The notes under the pieces: generated by a model
Databases searched by the model: none
What the model was told of the DNA's origin: nothing
The model's input: the letters and a program-made list of their open reading frames with translations, nothing else
Source of the DNA: Chitinophaga silvisoli
Lineage (GTDB): Bacteria > Bacteroidota > Bacteroidia > Chitinophagales > Chitinophagaceae
Assembly (NCBI RefSeq): GCF_003412465.1
Contig: NZ_QTJV01000006.1
Span: 764,487-828,486 of the forward strand
Length of the DNA: 64,000 nt
Direction of reading: 5' to 3'
Position numbers and translations under genes: made by a program
In this document: in pieces, positions 43,130 through 52,476 of the stretch
Numbering within the stretch: position 1 is the stretch's first letter
Layout of the letters: the number at the start of each line of letters is the position of its first letter

Positions 43130-44530
43130 TCAGAGTTGAGTCATTGGGCACACATAATCTGTCAACTTGAGATGATTAACCTCACGGATTGCCTTGAGCC
43201 CACCCCTAACATCTACCAGGTGGTTATACCCCCTGGCCTTCAATATAGAGATAAACATCATGGAGCGATATCCTGCTGCACAATGTATGTAGTACAATTT
43301 CTCTTTATCAAGCAGCAGCATGCTGTCATTGATATAATCCAATGGAGCATGGATAGCATCCATAACGTGTTCGCTGTCAAATTCGCTTTTTCGGCGTACA
43401 TCTACGATATGTTCAGCACCTGTCAGGGAGCTGGCTTCTACGGTGATGACCCTGTCTATAGGCTTATTGGCCTCCATCCAGGAAAGTATGCCACCTTTCA
43501 GGAAACCCAGTGTAAAATCGTATCCTACCCTGGCAAGGCGGATGATGACTTCCTCTTCACGGCCTGTGGGAGCCACAATGAGGATAGGTTGTTCTATATC
43601 CGGAATCAGGGTACCTGCCCAGGGAGCAAAGCTGCCATCTATACCGATATTAATAGCACCGGGAATAAAGCCGGTGGCAAATTCTTCCGGATCGCGGGCA
43701 TCGAGTATGAGTGCACCGGTTTCGTGCGCCACTGCTTCAAAATCGTCCGGTAGCAAAGCATGTAGCCCTCTGGATACTACGGTACCAATGTCTGTAGCAC
43801 CTTCCTTGTTCAATCGCACATTTTCGGGGAAGTAAGCAGGAGGTGCCGTTAAACCTGTCGTTACTTCTACGATAAATTCTTCACGGCTCATATTTTTGCG
43901 CAGGGCATAGTTCGTTGCCAGCTGGTTGGCCAGGGTATCGGTGGTTTCACGGCTCATATTCTTGCCGCAGGAACTACCAGCACCATGACCGGGATATACT
44001 GTAATATCGCCGGGTAATGTCATGATCTTATTGCGCAGGGAGTCGAACAGCACACCGGCTAATTCTTCCCTGGTCATGTTTGCAGCCTTTTGGGCCAGAT
44101 CAGGACGTCCTACATCACCAATAAAGAGGGTATCTCCTGAGAACAGGGCCACCGGTTTATTAAACTCGTCGTATAATAGATAAGATGATGATTCAGGTGT
44201 GTGACCAGGTGTATGCAACACCTGGATAGTACATTTGCCCAGGAACAGAAACTCATTGTCTGCTGCTATATAGGCAGGGAAACCGGGTTGCGCCGTAGGG
44301 CCATATACGATAGTGGCACCGGTAATGGCGGACAACTCCAGGTGACCGGATACAAAGTCAGCATGAAAATGTGTTTCCAGCACATATTTTATACAGGCAT
44401 CAGCTGTAGCGGCCTTTTGGATATAAGGGGCCACCTCACGCAGCGGGTCTATGATGGCTGCTACTCCATCACTTTCGATGTAGTAAGCCCCATGAGCGAG
44501 ACATCCTGTATAAATTTGTTCTATTTTCAT
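43130..44530 (-). CDS. MBL-fold persulfide dioxygenase-like enzyme fused to two rhodanese domains
   Basis: A 466-residue protein: metallo-beta-lactamase domain (about 1-230, with THFHADFVSGH metal ligands, 'ALFSGDTLFIGDVGRPDL', 'ITVYPGHGAGSSCGKNMS') and two C-terminal rhodanese domains. The first rhodanese domain (about 260-350) lacks a catalytic cysteine (VAPTG); the second carries one in HCAAGYRS and a conserved PLDYI segment. Such fusions oxidise glutathione or low-thiol persulfides to sulfite and shuttle sulfane sulfur. The start is taken at MKIEQIY; a longer frame runs 324 nt further upstream but overlaps the divergent SDR gene and is low-complexity. Confidence 0.9.
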   Translation of the reverse strand: MKIEQIYTGCLAHGAYYIESDGVAAIIDPLREVAPYIQKAATADACIKYVLETHFHADFVSGHLELSAITGATIVYGPTAQPGFPAYIAADNEFLFLGKCTIQVLHTPGHTPESSSYLLYDEFNKPVALFSGDTLFIGDVGRPDLAQKAANMTREELAGVLFDSLRNKIMTLPGDITVYPGHGAGSSCGKNMSRETTDTLANQLATNYALRKNMSREEFIVEVTTGLTAPPAYFPENVRLNKEGATDIGTVVSRGLHALLPDDFEAVAHETGALILDARDPEEFATGFIPGAINIGIDGSFAPWAGTLIPDIEQPILIVAPTGREEEVIIRLARVGYDFTLGFLKGGILSWMEANKPIDRVITVEASSLTGAEHIVDVRRKSEFDSEHVMDAIHAPLDYINDSMLLLDKEKLYYIHCAAGYRSMMFISILKARGYNHLVDVRGGLKAIREVNHLKLTDYVCPMTQL

Positions 44531-44579
44531 GGTGACTAAGCTTGTGTTGCAAAGATGCAGTTCAACACTTACTAAATAG

Positions 44580-45377
44580 ATGACCAGGGTCATGCATAAG
44601 AATGATATAAATTTTACAGGTAAGATCGTATGGATTACGGGCGCATCTTCGGGAATTGGAGAGGCGCTGGCTGAGCTCCTGGCAGGGAAAAAGGCGAAAC
44701 TGATCCTGACTGCAAGACGGGCAGACGTGCTGGCAACATTGGCTGCGCGATTGGATACAGCAGTGAAAACATTACCCGCTGACCTGTACGAGGCGGATTT
44801 TAAAGCCTTAACTACAGCAGCATTAAATGCATTTGGCAATATCGATATCGTCATTCATGCCGCAGGTGTAGGGCAACGATCCCTGGCGGCAGTAACCCCC
44901 TTGCAGGTATACAGGCAGCTCATGGAGATTAATTTCTTTGCACCGGTGGCCATTACAGGACAGCTGTTGCCATTGTGCAGGGCACATATGGTGGTCATAG
45001 GAAGTATGTCGGGCCTGATGGGATTTCCGGGGAGATCAGGGTATGCAGCCAGTAAACACGCATTGAAAGGATACTTTGAAACCCTGCAGGTGGAACAGGA
45101 TGTGCCGGTTACGATTGTGAGCCCGGGAAGAGTGCAGACGAATTTATCTTTATCTGCCATTACAGCAAGTGGAGAAGCGCATGGCGTGATGGATGAAGCA
45201 CAGCTGAAAGGGATTCCTGTGATGGAATGTGCCACACGTATTTTAAAGGGCGTAGCCAGGCAAAAGAAGCATGTGATCATTGCCCGAAAAGAGCAGTATT
45301 TATATTGGTTACACTGGTGGTGGCCGCGGCTGTACTATAAGATTGCAAAGAAATACTCATTTGTCAGGGACAAATGA
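44580..45377 (+). CDS. Short-chain dehydrogenase/reductase
   Basis: A 265-residue Rossmann-fold oxidoreductase. The cofactor motif TGASSGIG is at about residues 20-27, NxAG is replaced by HAAG (VIHAAGVGQ), the catalytic Ser lies in VIGSMSGLMG, and Tyr155/Lys159 in GYAASKHALKG. The profile is that of DHRS7/hydroxysteroid-type SDRs. A C-terminal aromatic segment (LYWLHWWWPRLYY) suggests membrane association. Either of two near start codons (44580, 44592) is possible. It is divergent from the MBL-rhodanese gene by 49 nt. Confidence 0.9.
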   Translation: MTRVMHKNDINFTGKIVWITGASSGIGEALAELLAGKKAKLILTARRADVLATLAARLDTAVKTLPADLYEADFKALTTAALNAFGNIDIVIHAAGVGQRSLAAVTPLQVYRQLMEINFFAPVAITGQLLPLCRAHMVVIGSMSGLMGFPGRSGYAASKHALKGYFETLQVEQDVPVTIVSPGRVQTNLSLSAITASGEAHGVMDEAQLKGIPVMECATRILKGVARQKKHVIIARKEQYLYWLHWWWPRLYYKIAKKYSFVRDK

Positions 45378-45385
45378 GTACGATC

Positions 45386-45793
45386 TTAAGCCGGCAATAA
45401 TTCTGTTAATATTTCCTTTATAATATTTTTGCCGATTGGCTTTACTAAATATCCTGCCAGGAAAGGGAACTCCTTGGCGCGCTGTAAATCACTTTCGTGT
45501 GTTGAACTCGTCAGCACATAGACTTTAATCTGCTTTCCGGCCGGCAAGGACAACTTTACATACTCCCGCAGAAACTGCCAGCCATCCATATAAGGCATAT
45601 TTACATCCAGCAGAATCAGGTCAGGGAGATTATCCGGCTTATTCAGGTTTTGTTTAATATAATTCAAGGCCTGTTCCCCATCTGTAAACTTATGGATCTT
45701 CTCCACCAGTTCCAGCCTTTCAAAATGCTGCCGCATGACAAATTGAAATAATTCATCATCATCAACAACGCAAACATTTTTAATCTTATTCAT
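45386..45793 (-). CDS. CheY-like response regulator (Rcp1 type)
   Basis: A 135-residue single receiver domain. Acidic pocket VDDDE near the N-terminus, phosphoacceptor Asp63 in LLDVNMPYMDG, the Thr/Ser switch in VLTSSTHESD, and Lys in LVKPIGK. No output domain. The start is taken at the second of two adjacent ATG codons inside GGATGATGAATAA, overlapping the end of the histidine kinase gene by 8 nt, so translation is coupled. It is most likely phosphorylated by that kinase. Confidence 0.92.
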   Translation of the reverse strand: MNKIKNVCVVDDDELFQFVMRQHFERLELVEKIHKFTDGEQALNYIKQNLNKPDNLPDLILLDVNMPYMDGWQFLREYVKLSLPAGKQIKVYVLTSSTHESDLQRAKEFPFLAGYLVKPIGKNIIKEILTELLPA

Positions 45794-47651
45794 CATCCTT
45801 CGATATGTGTACCCGGTTATTAAAATAAACAAAGAAACTGCTTCCTTTCCCCACCTCACTTTTTACATCTATACTACCACCGAAAGTCCGGATCTGATTC
45901 CGGATCATAAAAAGGCCCACTCCGTTACTTTCATAACCGCGATGAAACTTCTTCTTATACCTGAACAACTGCTCTCCATGTTTCTGAAGGTCAATCCCTA
46001 TGCCATTGTCACTGACCATCAGGACGATCTGATCATCCTCTTTCCAGGTTTCGACCCTTATCTCAGGTAAAACGTCCGGCCGGGTATAAGTTAATGCATT
46101 GTTTATCAAATGGAATAAAATATTTTCCAGATACGGGCGGGAATACTCAATGCTGGATTCCCTGAAATTAACTTTTAACTGGGCATTTTTCTCTACAACC
46201 TGTTGATTAAGCGAGCTCCACAACTGTTTTGTTATGGCTTCTACATTGCAGGGAGTGAAGGGCAATTCTGTATTTGCCTGTTGTGCCAACACATCTTTCA
46301 GGTCGTTGAGGGTACTTAAAATTGCGTTTGCTGAAATTTTCATGTGGTCGAGCATCTCCTGTTGCTCCTCCATATTGGCCAACTCCGGCAGGAGCTCCAC
46401 AGAACTGATAAGGGCGGTAGCGGGGCCACGAAGGTTATGGGCGATGATCTGGTTAAGTTCGAAGAGTTGTTTGATCTTTTGCTGGAGGTCGATGGAGGTT
46501 GCGTGCAGGATGATATTCTTCTTCCGGGCATCCGAATCCAGCTGTTTCAGCTCCGTTACATCGATCATCTGGAGAATGAGGTAACGGATGCTGCCATCGG
46601 GGTTTAACATGGCAGAGCAGGCCAGGAACATGTAGATATAATGCCCGTCGCGATGCTTATACCGCCGTTCAGCCCTGTAGGTATTGATCTTCCGGTCCAG
46701 TATCTGCGCTATCTGCGCCTTGGCTTTATCCATGTCATCCGGGTGAATAAGAGTGCTTACACTCAGGCCTGACATCTCATCACGGGTATATCCCAGGGTC
46801 TCCAGCAGCGAGGCATTCACATCCAGCCACTGCCCGGTTATCGATAAAAGAGCGATGCCGGTGGGGGAATAGTCAAAGACACTTTTGAACACCTGCTGAC
46901 TGTCTTCCAATTGGGTACGGGCTTCCCGGAGTTCTTCATTCGCCTTGTATTCGGCGGTAACATCGTGGATACTGACAATGATGGTATTATTGGTAGTACC
47001 TGGTCTGACCAGGCGAATCCGGTACCATACCTGCTGATTCCTGCCCAAAGGATCCTGCAGTACCCTGACTACTTCCTTGCCTGAGATGATCACTTCCCGG
47101 ATCAGGTGCTGGAATTCCATTATCAGCCTTTCGGGCATATACTGGTAAACAGACTTGCCCTGCATCTCCATCCAGGGAAGGGTAAGACGGCTTGTTCTGT
47201 TCATCCACACATGCAGGAGAGTGCCATTCACCGTCATTTCAAGGATAATATCGTCCAGGGAGGAGATAATTGTATTCAGGGACCGGTTGACCTCCAGGTA
47301 GCTCGTCACATCTCTGAACGTGAGCATGTAACCGGTTTCTGTTTGCGTATGCAATGCCTTGCCGGAGACCCGCAGCCAGCAATCCTTTTTATTAGGTACA
47401 TCCTGGCGGACCTTATGGTCAGAGAATTCTTTCCGTTCCCGCAGGAGTTGGCCTAAAGCGCCTGCAGACGGGCTCTCCCACCAGCCGGGATCGAGCATCT
47501 GGGATTCAGAGATCCTTAGGATCTCCAAAGCGGAGGGATTAAAGGCCACGATCTGGCCTGCCTGGTTGGTAGCAATATAGCCATCCTCAAAAGCGGCGGC
47601 TATTGCACCATACCATTGGTTCGCCGGGTTAAAGGTTTTAGATTGCACCAT
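45786..47651 (-). CDS. PAS-domain sensor histidine kinase
   Basis: A 621-residue soluble kinase with three PAS/PAC modules (about 1-120, 130-245, 255-380; 'FNPSALEILRISESQM', 'YRYKHRDGHYIYMFLACSAM'), a HisKA-like helix with His405 in IIAHNLRGPATALISS, and an HATPase domain (N box 'LFHLINNALTYTRPD', G boxes 'VSDNGIGIDL' and 'SNGVGLFMIRNQIRTFGG'). No membrane helix, so it senses a cytosolic cue. The start is the ATG of MVQSKTF; a GTG 15 nt upstream preceded by an AAGGGAG sequence is an alternative. It overlaps the downstream response regulator. Confidence 0.92.
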   Translation of the reverse strand: MVQSKTFNPANQWYGAIAAAFEDGYIATNQAGQIVAFNPSALEILRISESQMLDPGWWESPSAGALGQLLRERKEFSDHKVRQDVPNKKDCWLRVSGKALHTQTETGYMLTFRDVTSYLEVNRSLNTIISSLDDIILEMTVNGTLLHVWMNRTSRLTLPWMEMQGKSVYQYMPERLIMEFQHLIREVIISGKEVVRVLQDPLGRNQQVWYRIRLVRPGTTNNTIIVSIHDVTAEYKANEELREARTQLEDSQQVFKSVFDYSPTGIALLSITGQWLDVNASLLETLGYTRDEMSGLSVSTLIHPDDMDKAKAQIAQILDRKINTYRAERRYKHRDGHYIYMFLACSAMLNPDGSIRYLILQMIDVTELKQLDSDARKKNIILHATSIDLQQKIKQLFELNQIIAHNLRGPATALISSVELLPELANMEEQQEMLDHMKISANAILSTLNDLKDVLAQQANTELPFTPCNVEAITKQLWSSLNQQVVEKNAQLKVNFRESSIEYSRPYLENILFHLINNALTYTRPDVLPEIRVETWKEDDQIVLMVSDNGIGIDLQKHGEQLFRYKKKFHRGYESNGVGLFMIRNQIRTFGGSIDVKSEVGKGSSFFVYFNNRVHISKDDE

Positions 47652-47852
47652 AGTTATTCTGAACACTCCCTTTAAGGATTGAGTGATTTTTCTTCTAATG
47701 GTTGGACACGGATATGATTATAACAAAATATTAACAGCAATATTAAGAGAAAAGTACAAGTTTGCCGCCAAAAACGAGTAATTCATCTCTATTTTCTCTT
47801 ACAATCCGGATATTTTCAGTTCTTTTGAGGGTTCTAACGGAAGAATAAAGTA

Positions 47853-48911
47853 ATGACTGCCACACGAAATGAAATAATACCCGCCTGGTATACGAAGAAA
47901 TGGGCACAGCCTTTTTTACATGCAGTAGCATGGATCACCCTTCTCTCATTACCCTATTTATTGCGCCCTTCTCCTGACAAACACGTAGGACACAGAGAAG
48001 AAGACCCGCTCTGGCACATGCATTATATCATCAATTGTGTGTTGCTCACCTGCTGGTTCTATCTCAATTCAAACGTATTAATTCCGAAACTGGTATACAA
48101 GAAGAAATGGGGGCAGTATGGAGCTATGCTGTTTTTAATGCTCGTAGTACAGGTATTAGTGAGATGGATTTTTGTCAATATCTTCATTTCCCCCCAGGAG
48201 TTTGACCTGAAGCCTACGATGTTCTTTAGCTTTTTCACGCTATTGTTCATCCTTGCCTGTAGTACTACCTGGAGAATTCTCAAAGACAAAGTGGAGGAAG
48301 ACCAGCGGGCCAGTGAGCGCTTAAATGAGAACCTGAAGACAGAACTGAGCCTCCTGCGCTCCCAGGTAAGTCCGCACTTTATGTTCAATGTACTGAACAA
48401 TATGGTGGCCCTGGCCAGAAAACAATCCGACCAGCTGGAGCCTTCCCTGATTAAGTTATCATCCCTGATGCGGTATATGCTCTATGAAGCGGATGAGGAC
48501 AAAGTGGCGCTGGATAAGGAAGTAGATTACCTGCAAAGTTATATTGACCTGCAGCAGCAGCGATTCGGGGCCAAAGTGCAGGTGAATGTCAACCTGCAAC
48601 TGCCGGAAAATGGTTATGAGATAGAGCCGATGCTGCTCATTCCCTTTGTAGAAAATGCCTTTAAGCACGGCACAGGGATGATTCCGGATGCCAGGATCGA
48701 TATAGAATTGAAGGCAAGGCAGGGATTACTACAGTTCACCGTGATGAACAAGTACAATGAAGAATTTGAAGAAGTAAAAGATAAGACATCCGGAATCGGC
48801 CTGACGAATGTGAAACGCAGGCTGAACCTGATGTACAGGGATAATTATCAGTTACTGATCAATAAAAAAGAAGGTTGGTTTGTGGTATCCCTCCAATTAC
48901 ATTTGCATTAA
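47853..48911 (+). CDS. LytS-type membrane sensor histidine kinase
   Basis: A 352-residue kinase with four N-terminal membrane helices (about 18-150, e.g. 'AVAWITLLSLPYLLRPSP' and 'MLFLMLVVQVLVRWIFVNIF') and a His_kinase (PF06580-type) domain with the phosphoacceptor His175 in SQVSPHFMFNVLNN. The ATPase part contains 'EPMLLIPFVENAFKHGT' and 'GIGLTNVKRRLNLMY'. It is followed 12 nt later by its LytTR partner, a standard two-component pair. It is divergent from the PAS kinase by about 200 nt. Confidence 0.93.
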   Translation: MTATRNEIIPAWYTKKWAQPFLHAVAWITLLSLPYLLRPSPDKHVGHREEDPLWHMHYIINCVLLTCWFYLNSNVLIPKLVYKKKWGQYGAMLFLMLVVQVLVRWIFVNIFISPQEFDLKPTMFFSFFTLLFILACSTTWRILKDKVEEDQRASERLNENLKTELSLLRSQVSPHFMFNVLNNMVALARKQSDQLEPSLIKLSSLMRYMLYEADEDKVALDKEVDYLQSYIDLQQQRFGAKVQVNVNLQLPENGYEIEPMLLIPFVENAFKHGTGMIPDARIDIELKARQGLLQFTVMNKYNEEFEEVKDKTSGIGLTNVKRRLNLMYRDNYQLLINKKEGWFVVSLQLHLH

Positions 48912-48923
48912 TAAATTTTGATT

Positions 48924-49643
48924 ATGGTATTACGCTGTATAGCAGTAGATGATGAGCCGCTGGCCCTGGATTTATTGGAAGATAATATCAAACAGGTACC
49001 TTACCTGGAGCTGGTAGCAAAGTGTGCGGATGCTTTTGAAGCGATTAAGGTGCTGGAAGAAAAAACCGTAGACCTGATCTTCCTGGATATCCAGATGCCG
49101 GGCCTGACAGGTTTACAGTTTATACAAAGTTTGCAGCATAAACCGATGATCATCCTGATTACTGCCTACGAAAAGTATGCATTGCAGGGATTTGACCTGG
49201 AGGTGACGGATTACCTGGTGAAGCCTGTAGCCCTGCCCCGCTTTATCAAGGCCTGTAATAAGGCGAAGGAACTGTTCCAGCTAAAGCAACAGCCAGCGAT
49301 CCCTGCGGCAGCAGCTACACCCTCTCCGGATTTCTTCTTTGTAAATGCGGATTATAGCTTACTGAAAATCAATATTGCCGACATTATCTGGATTGAAGCA
49401 CTGAAGGATTATATCCGGATTCATATGACGGGCACTACGAAACCAGTGGTCACCAGGATGCCCCTGAAGCAGGTAGAAGAGCAGCTGAATCCGGCAAAAT
49501 TCATCCGGATTCACAAGAGCTATATCATTGCGGTTGCCCACATTACCGCCATCAGGAAGAATAGCGTATTTATCGGTACAATGGAGCTACCTGTGGGTGA
49601 TAACTACAGGGAATCTGTGGCTGCCCTGACAGGTACGAAGTAA
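48924..49643 (+). CDS. LytTR family response regulator
   Basis: A 239-residue regulator: receiver domain (1-120; acidic pair in AVDDEP, Asp55 in FLDIQMPG, Lys in YLVKPVALP) and a LytTR DNA-binding domain (about 135-235; 'YSLLKINIADIIWIEALKDY', 'FIRIHKSYIIAVAHITAI'). The start is the ATG of MVLRCIAVDD; a TTG two codons earlier is less likely. It pairs with the upstream LytS-type kinase. The next gene, a TonB-dependent receptor, is a plausible target. Confidence 0.93.
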   Translation: MVLRCIAVDDEPLALDLLEDNIKQVPYLELVAKCADAFEAIKVLEEKTVDLIFLDIQMPGLTGLQFIQSLQHKPMIILITAYEKYALQGFDLEVTDYLVKPVALPRFIKACNKAKELFQLKQQPAIPAAAATPSPDFFFVNADYSLLKINIADIIWIEALKDYIRIHMTGTTKPVVTRMPLKQVEEQLNPAKFIRIHKSYIIAVAHITAIRKNSVFIGTMELPVGDNYRESVAALTGTK

Positions 49644-49667
49644 TCGCTTTAAATCAGTTTTTTTGGG

Positions 49668-49698
49668 GGCTTGCCAGGCGGCAAGCCTTCTTTTTTTT
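49668..49698 (+). terminator. Terminator of the LytS/LytTR operon
   Basis: A perfect 8-bp stem (GGCTTGCC with GGCAAGCC) with a 4-nt loop is followed by TTCTTTTTTTT, 24 nt after the regulator's stop codon. Confidence 0.85.
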
Positions 49699-49762
49699 CA
49701 GCTGCCAGACCGAACATGAAAAGAAGGTGCCTTTTGTCGCTATATTTTTTCCTATTGTCTCA

Positions 49763-49799
49763 TTTGACTATGCATAATTAAATTCTACAATTAGTTTTG
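49763..49799 (+). promoter_or_regulatory. Putative promoter of the TonB-dependent receptor gene
   Basis: TTTG at 49763-49766 and TAGTTTTG at 49792-49799 match both halves of the Bacteroidota consensus, but the 25-nt spacing is longer than usual. The start codon follows only 20 nt after the -7 box, implying a very short leader. Confidence 0.45.
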
Positions 49800-49819
49800 C
49801 ACTATCAGAAAAGAAGATT

Positions 49820-52414
49820 ATGCAAAGAATTTTTTGGCTAATTGCCCTGTTGACCTTTACCGTAGCAACATATGCACAAATGCCTGGAGGCGGGGCTCCT
49901 CCCCCGGGTGCTTTTCCAGGCGGGGGCAGACCCGCCGCAAACGGTCACCTTTATGGGAAGGTATTGGATAATGATGGAAAACCCCTTCCCTACACTTCCG
50001 TAATCGTATTTCAAAACAAATTTGACTCTGCTTCCGGCACTAAAAAAGATGTGCTTGTAAAAGGAGCCATAACACAAAATAACGGGGATTTCAGCCTGGA
50101 AGGTGTGCCTACATTTGGCCCCCTGACCCTGAAGATCTCCGCTACCGGTTTTAAGCAATATGTGCAGACCGTGTCGTTCAAAAAAGCAGGTGGTGGTCCA
50201 CCGTCTACTGACAAAGACCTGGGCAACATCAAACTGACTGCCGATGTCAGCCAGCTGAACGAGGTAACTGTAACTGCTACTAAACCGCTCATGAAAGTAG
50301 ATATGGACAAGAAGGTATTCGACGTGACCCAGAACATTGCCAGCGTAGGGGGTACCGCGCAGGATGTAATGAAAAACGTACCTTCTGTGAATGTGGATAT
50401 TGATGGTAACATGACGATGCGTAATGCAAGTCCGCAGTTATACCTGGATGGCCGCCCTACCACCCTGACACTGGACCAGATTCCTGCTGACGCGATTGAA
50501 AGCGTGGAAGTAATGACTGCTCCAAGTGCTAAATACGATGCTTCCGGTGGCGGTGCAGGTATTGTCAACATTGTACTGAAAAAGAACCGTAAAACGGGTT
50601 ACAATGGGAACCTAAGGGCAGGTGTGGATAGCCGTGGTGGCCTGAACGGTGGCCTGGACTTCAACGCCCGCCAGGGTAAATTCAACCTGAGTGCAAATGC
50701 CATGTATCACCAGAACAGAGATCGTACAACCGGCTATACCAACCGTACTGATTACTCTACCACGCCGAACCTGCATACTTTGCAGGAAAATACACAAACC
50801 GGTGGCGGTGGATTTATGTTTGGCCGTGTAGGACTGGATTATTTCATGAACAACAGAACGACATTCTCCCTCACAGGTACAAAAGTACATGGTGAAATGA
50901 CACCAAAGAGTACACTGGATATCTTTACTGATAGCCTGTTCAACACCGGAACGACCAATTCTTTTAGCCATCGGATCACAGACGGCAAGAGAGTGTTCAA
51001 CGGTAATGGCCTGGAACTGGCCATGAAACACCTGTTCCCGCACGAAGGCGACGAACTGAGTGTGACTGCTAACTACTTTGGTGGTACCAACAAGAATAAT
51101 TCCCTGTATACTACCAATTACTACACGGCAAAAGGAGGTACTTATACAGACAATGAAATTCAGAAGATCAATGGCAACGGTAAGATGAGTCATGTAACCG
51201 TTCAGGCGGATTATGTGAAACAACTGACTGCCAAATCCAAACTGGAAGCAGGCGTACGCGGACAATTCAACTATACGCTGAACAAGAATGCCACTTACTA
51301 CTACAACGATGAAACCGGTCAGTACGACTTATCATCCAGCTCCAGCAGCAACTACGAGAACCATGAAAATATCCTCGCAGCATATGGAACATTCAGCAGC
51401 AGCGTGAAGAACTTTAGCTACAAACTGGGTGTACGTGCAGAGCGTAGTAACTATGATGGTAAACTGATCAACACCGGCGAAAAGTTCAGCAACAGTTACC
51501 CGGTGAGCCTGTTCCCAACCATCTTCCTGAGCCAGAAACTGGGCCACAGCCAGGAGCTGCAGCTGAGTGTAACAAGAAGGATCAACCGTCCGAACTTCTT
51601 CCAGCTGATCCCATTTGCAGATAGTACAGACAAGCTGAATATCACAAAGGGTAACCCGGCACTGGTACCAGAGTTCACACAGTCATTCGAGTTATCTTAC
51701 ATGAAAACGTTCAGGAATAACAGTACCTTTATGGCATCTGGTTATTACAAACGTACATCCAATACGATCACCAGCTACATCGATTCACAGACCGACGAAA
51801 CCACTGGTAGCACCGCGCTGATCAACACCTATATCAACGCGAAGAACAGTTATACCACAGGTGCGGAAATTACCCTGGTAAATTACCTGACTAAGTGGTG
51901 GGATATGAATACGAACATCAACACTTACAACTCAAAGGTAAATGCAGGTACCTCAGAAGTACAGAACGATGCCTTGTGGAGTGTATTTGCAAAGGTGAAC
52001 AGTAATTTCAAACTGCCGGCAAACTTCGAACTGCAGCTCACAGGTACCTATCAGTCTAAAACCAACCTGCCGGTAAACCAGCAGAAAGGCTTTGGCGATG
52101 GTCCTCCGAATATGCAGGCACAGAGTTCTTCACAGGGTTATATCAAAGGATTCTATGGTGTAGATGCGGCGTTGAAGAAGAGCTTCCTGAAGAACAAGGC
52201 GCTGACAGCGACGCTGAGTGTGAACGACATTTTCCGCAGCAGGAAAACGGATCAGATATCTTACAGCACTTATTTCACACAGGAGTATACACGTCTGCGT
52301 AACCCACAATTCGTGAGATTGAACCTGGCTTATCGTTTTGGTAAAATAGATGCGAGTCTGTTCAAACGTAAAGCTAACAGTACAATGGATACGAATTCAG
52401 GCATGCAGATGTAA
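49820..52414 (+). CDS. TonB-dependent outer membrane receptor (OMP_b-brl_3 type)
   Basis: An 864-residue receptor: signal peptide (1-19), a short Gly/Pro-rich linker (MPGGGAPPPGAFPGGG), a carboxypeptidase-D-like domain (about 43-130, 'HLYGKVLDNDGKPLPYTSVI'), plug (about 140-250, 'GTAQDVMKNVPSVNVDIDGN' and 'DAIESVEVMTAPSAKYDASG') and a long barrel. This class often handles peptides or small ligands and is not SusC. The C-terminus is unusual: after the barrel strand 'RLNLAYRFGKIDASLF' there is a polar Thr/Ser/Met-rich tail. It follows a LytS/LytTR pair and has its own promoter and terminator. Confidence 0.9.
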   Translation: MQRIFWLIALLTFTVATYAQMPGGGAPPPGAFPGGGRPAANGHLYGKVLDNDGKPLPYTSVIVFQNKFDSASGTKKDVLVKGAITQNNGDFSLEGVPTFGPLTLKISATGFKQYVQTVSFKKAGGGPPSTDKDLGNIKLTADVSQLNEVTVTATKPLMKVDMDKKVFDVTQNIASVGGTAQDVMKNVPSVNVDIDGNMTMRNASPQLYLDGRPTTLTLDQIPADAIESVEVMTAPSAKYDASGGGAGIVNIVLKKNRKTGYNGNLRAGVDSRGGLNGGLDFNARQGKFNLSANAMYHQNRDRTTGYTNRTDYSTTPNLHTLQENTQTGGGGFMFGRVGLDYFMNNRTTFSLTGTKVHGEMTPKSTLDIFTDSLFNTGTTNSFSHRITDGKRVFNGNGLELAMKHLFPHEGDELSVTANYFGGTNKNNSLYTTNYYTAKGGTYTDNEIQKINGNGKMSHVTVQADYVKQLTAKSKLEAGVRGQFNYTLNKNATYYYNDETGQYDLSSSSSSNYENHENILAAYGTFSSSVKNFSYKLGVRAERSNYDGKLINTGEKFSNSYPVSLFPTIFLSQKLGHSQELQLSVTRRINRPNFFQLIPFADSTDKLNITKGNPALVPEFTQSFELSYMKTFRNNSTFMASGYYKRTSNTITSYIDSQTDETTGSTALINTYINAKNSYTTGAEITLVNYLTKWWDMNTNINTYNSKVNAGTSEVQNDALWSVFAKVNSNFKLPANFELQLTGTYQSKTNLPVNQQKGFGDGPPNMQAQSSSQGYIKGFYGVDAALKKSFLKNKALTATLSVNDIFRSRKTDQISYSTYFTQEYTRLRNPQFVRLNLAYRFGKIDASLFKRKANSTMDTNSGMQM

Positions 52415-52442
52415 ATTTTTATACATAGGATAGGCGGAAAAT

Positions 52443-52475
52443 AAAAAGCAGCGGCTCGTTCCGCTGCTTTTTTAT
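52443..52475. terminator. Bidirectional terminator between convergent genes
   Basis: A perfect 12-bp stem (AAAAAGCAGCGG with CCGCTGCTTTTT) and a 6-nt loop, with A-runs on the left and T-runs on the right, lies 2 nt from the convergent small membrane protein gene. Confidence 0.88.
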
Positions 52476-52476
52476 T

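Noticed and set aside
44531..44854. 108-residue N-terminal extension of the MBL-rhodanese protein
   Set aside because: Low-complexity Ala/Ser-rich translation that overlaps the divergent SDR gene; the conserved domain begins at MKIEQIY.
45794..45859. Longer response regulator start
   Set aside because: The added residues are translated from the kinase gene's 3' end and are not receiver-like; the overlapping ATG pair at 45793-45796 fits better.
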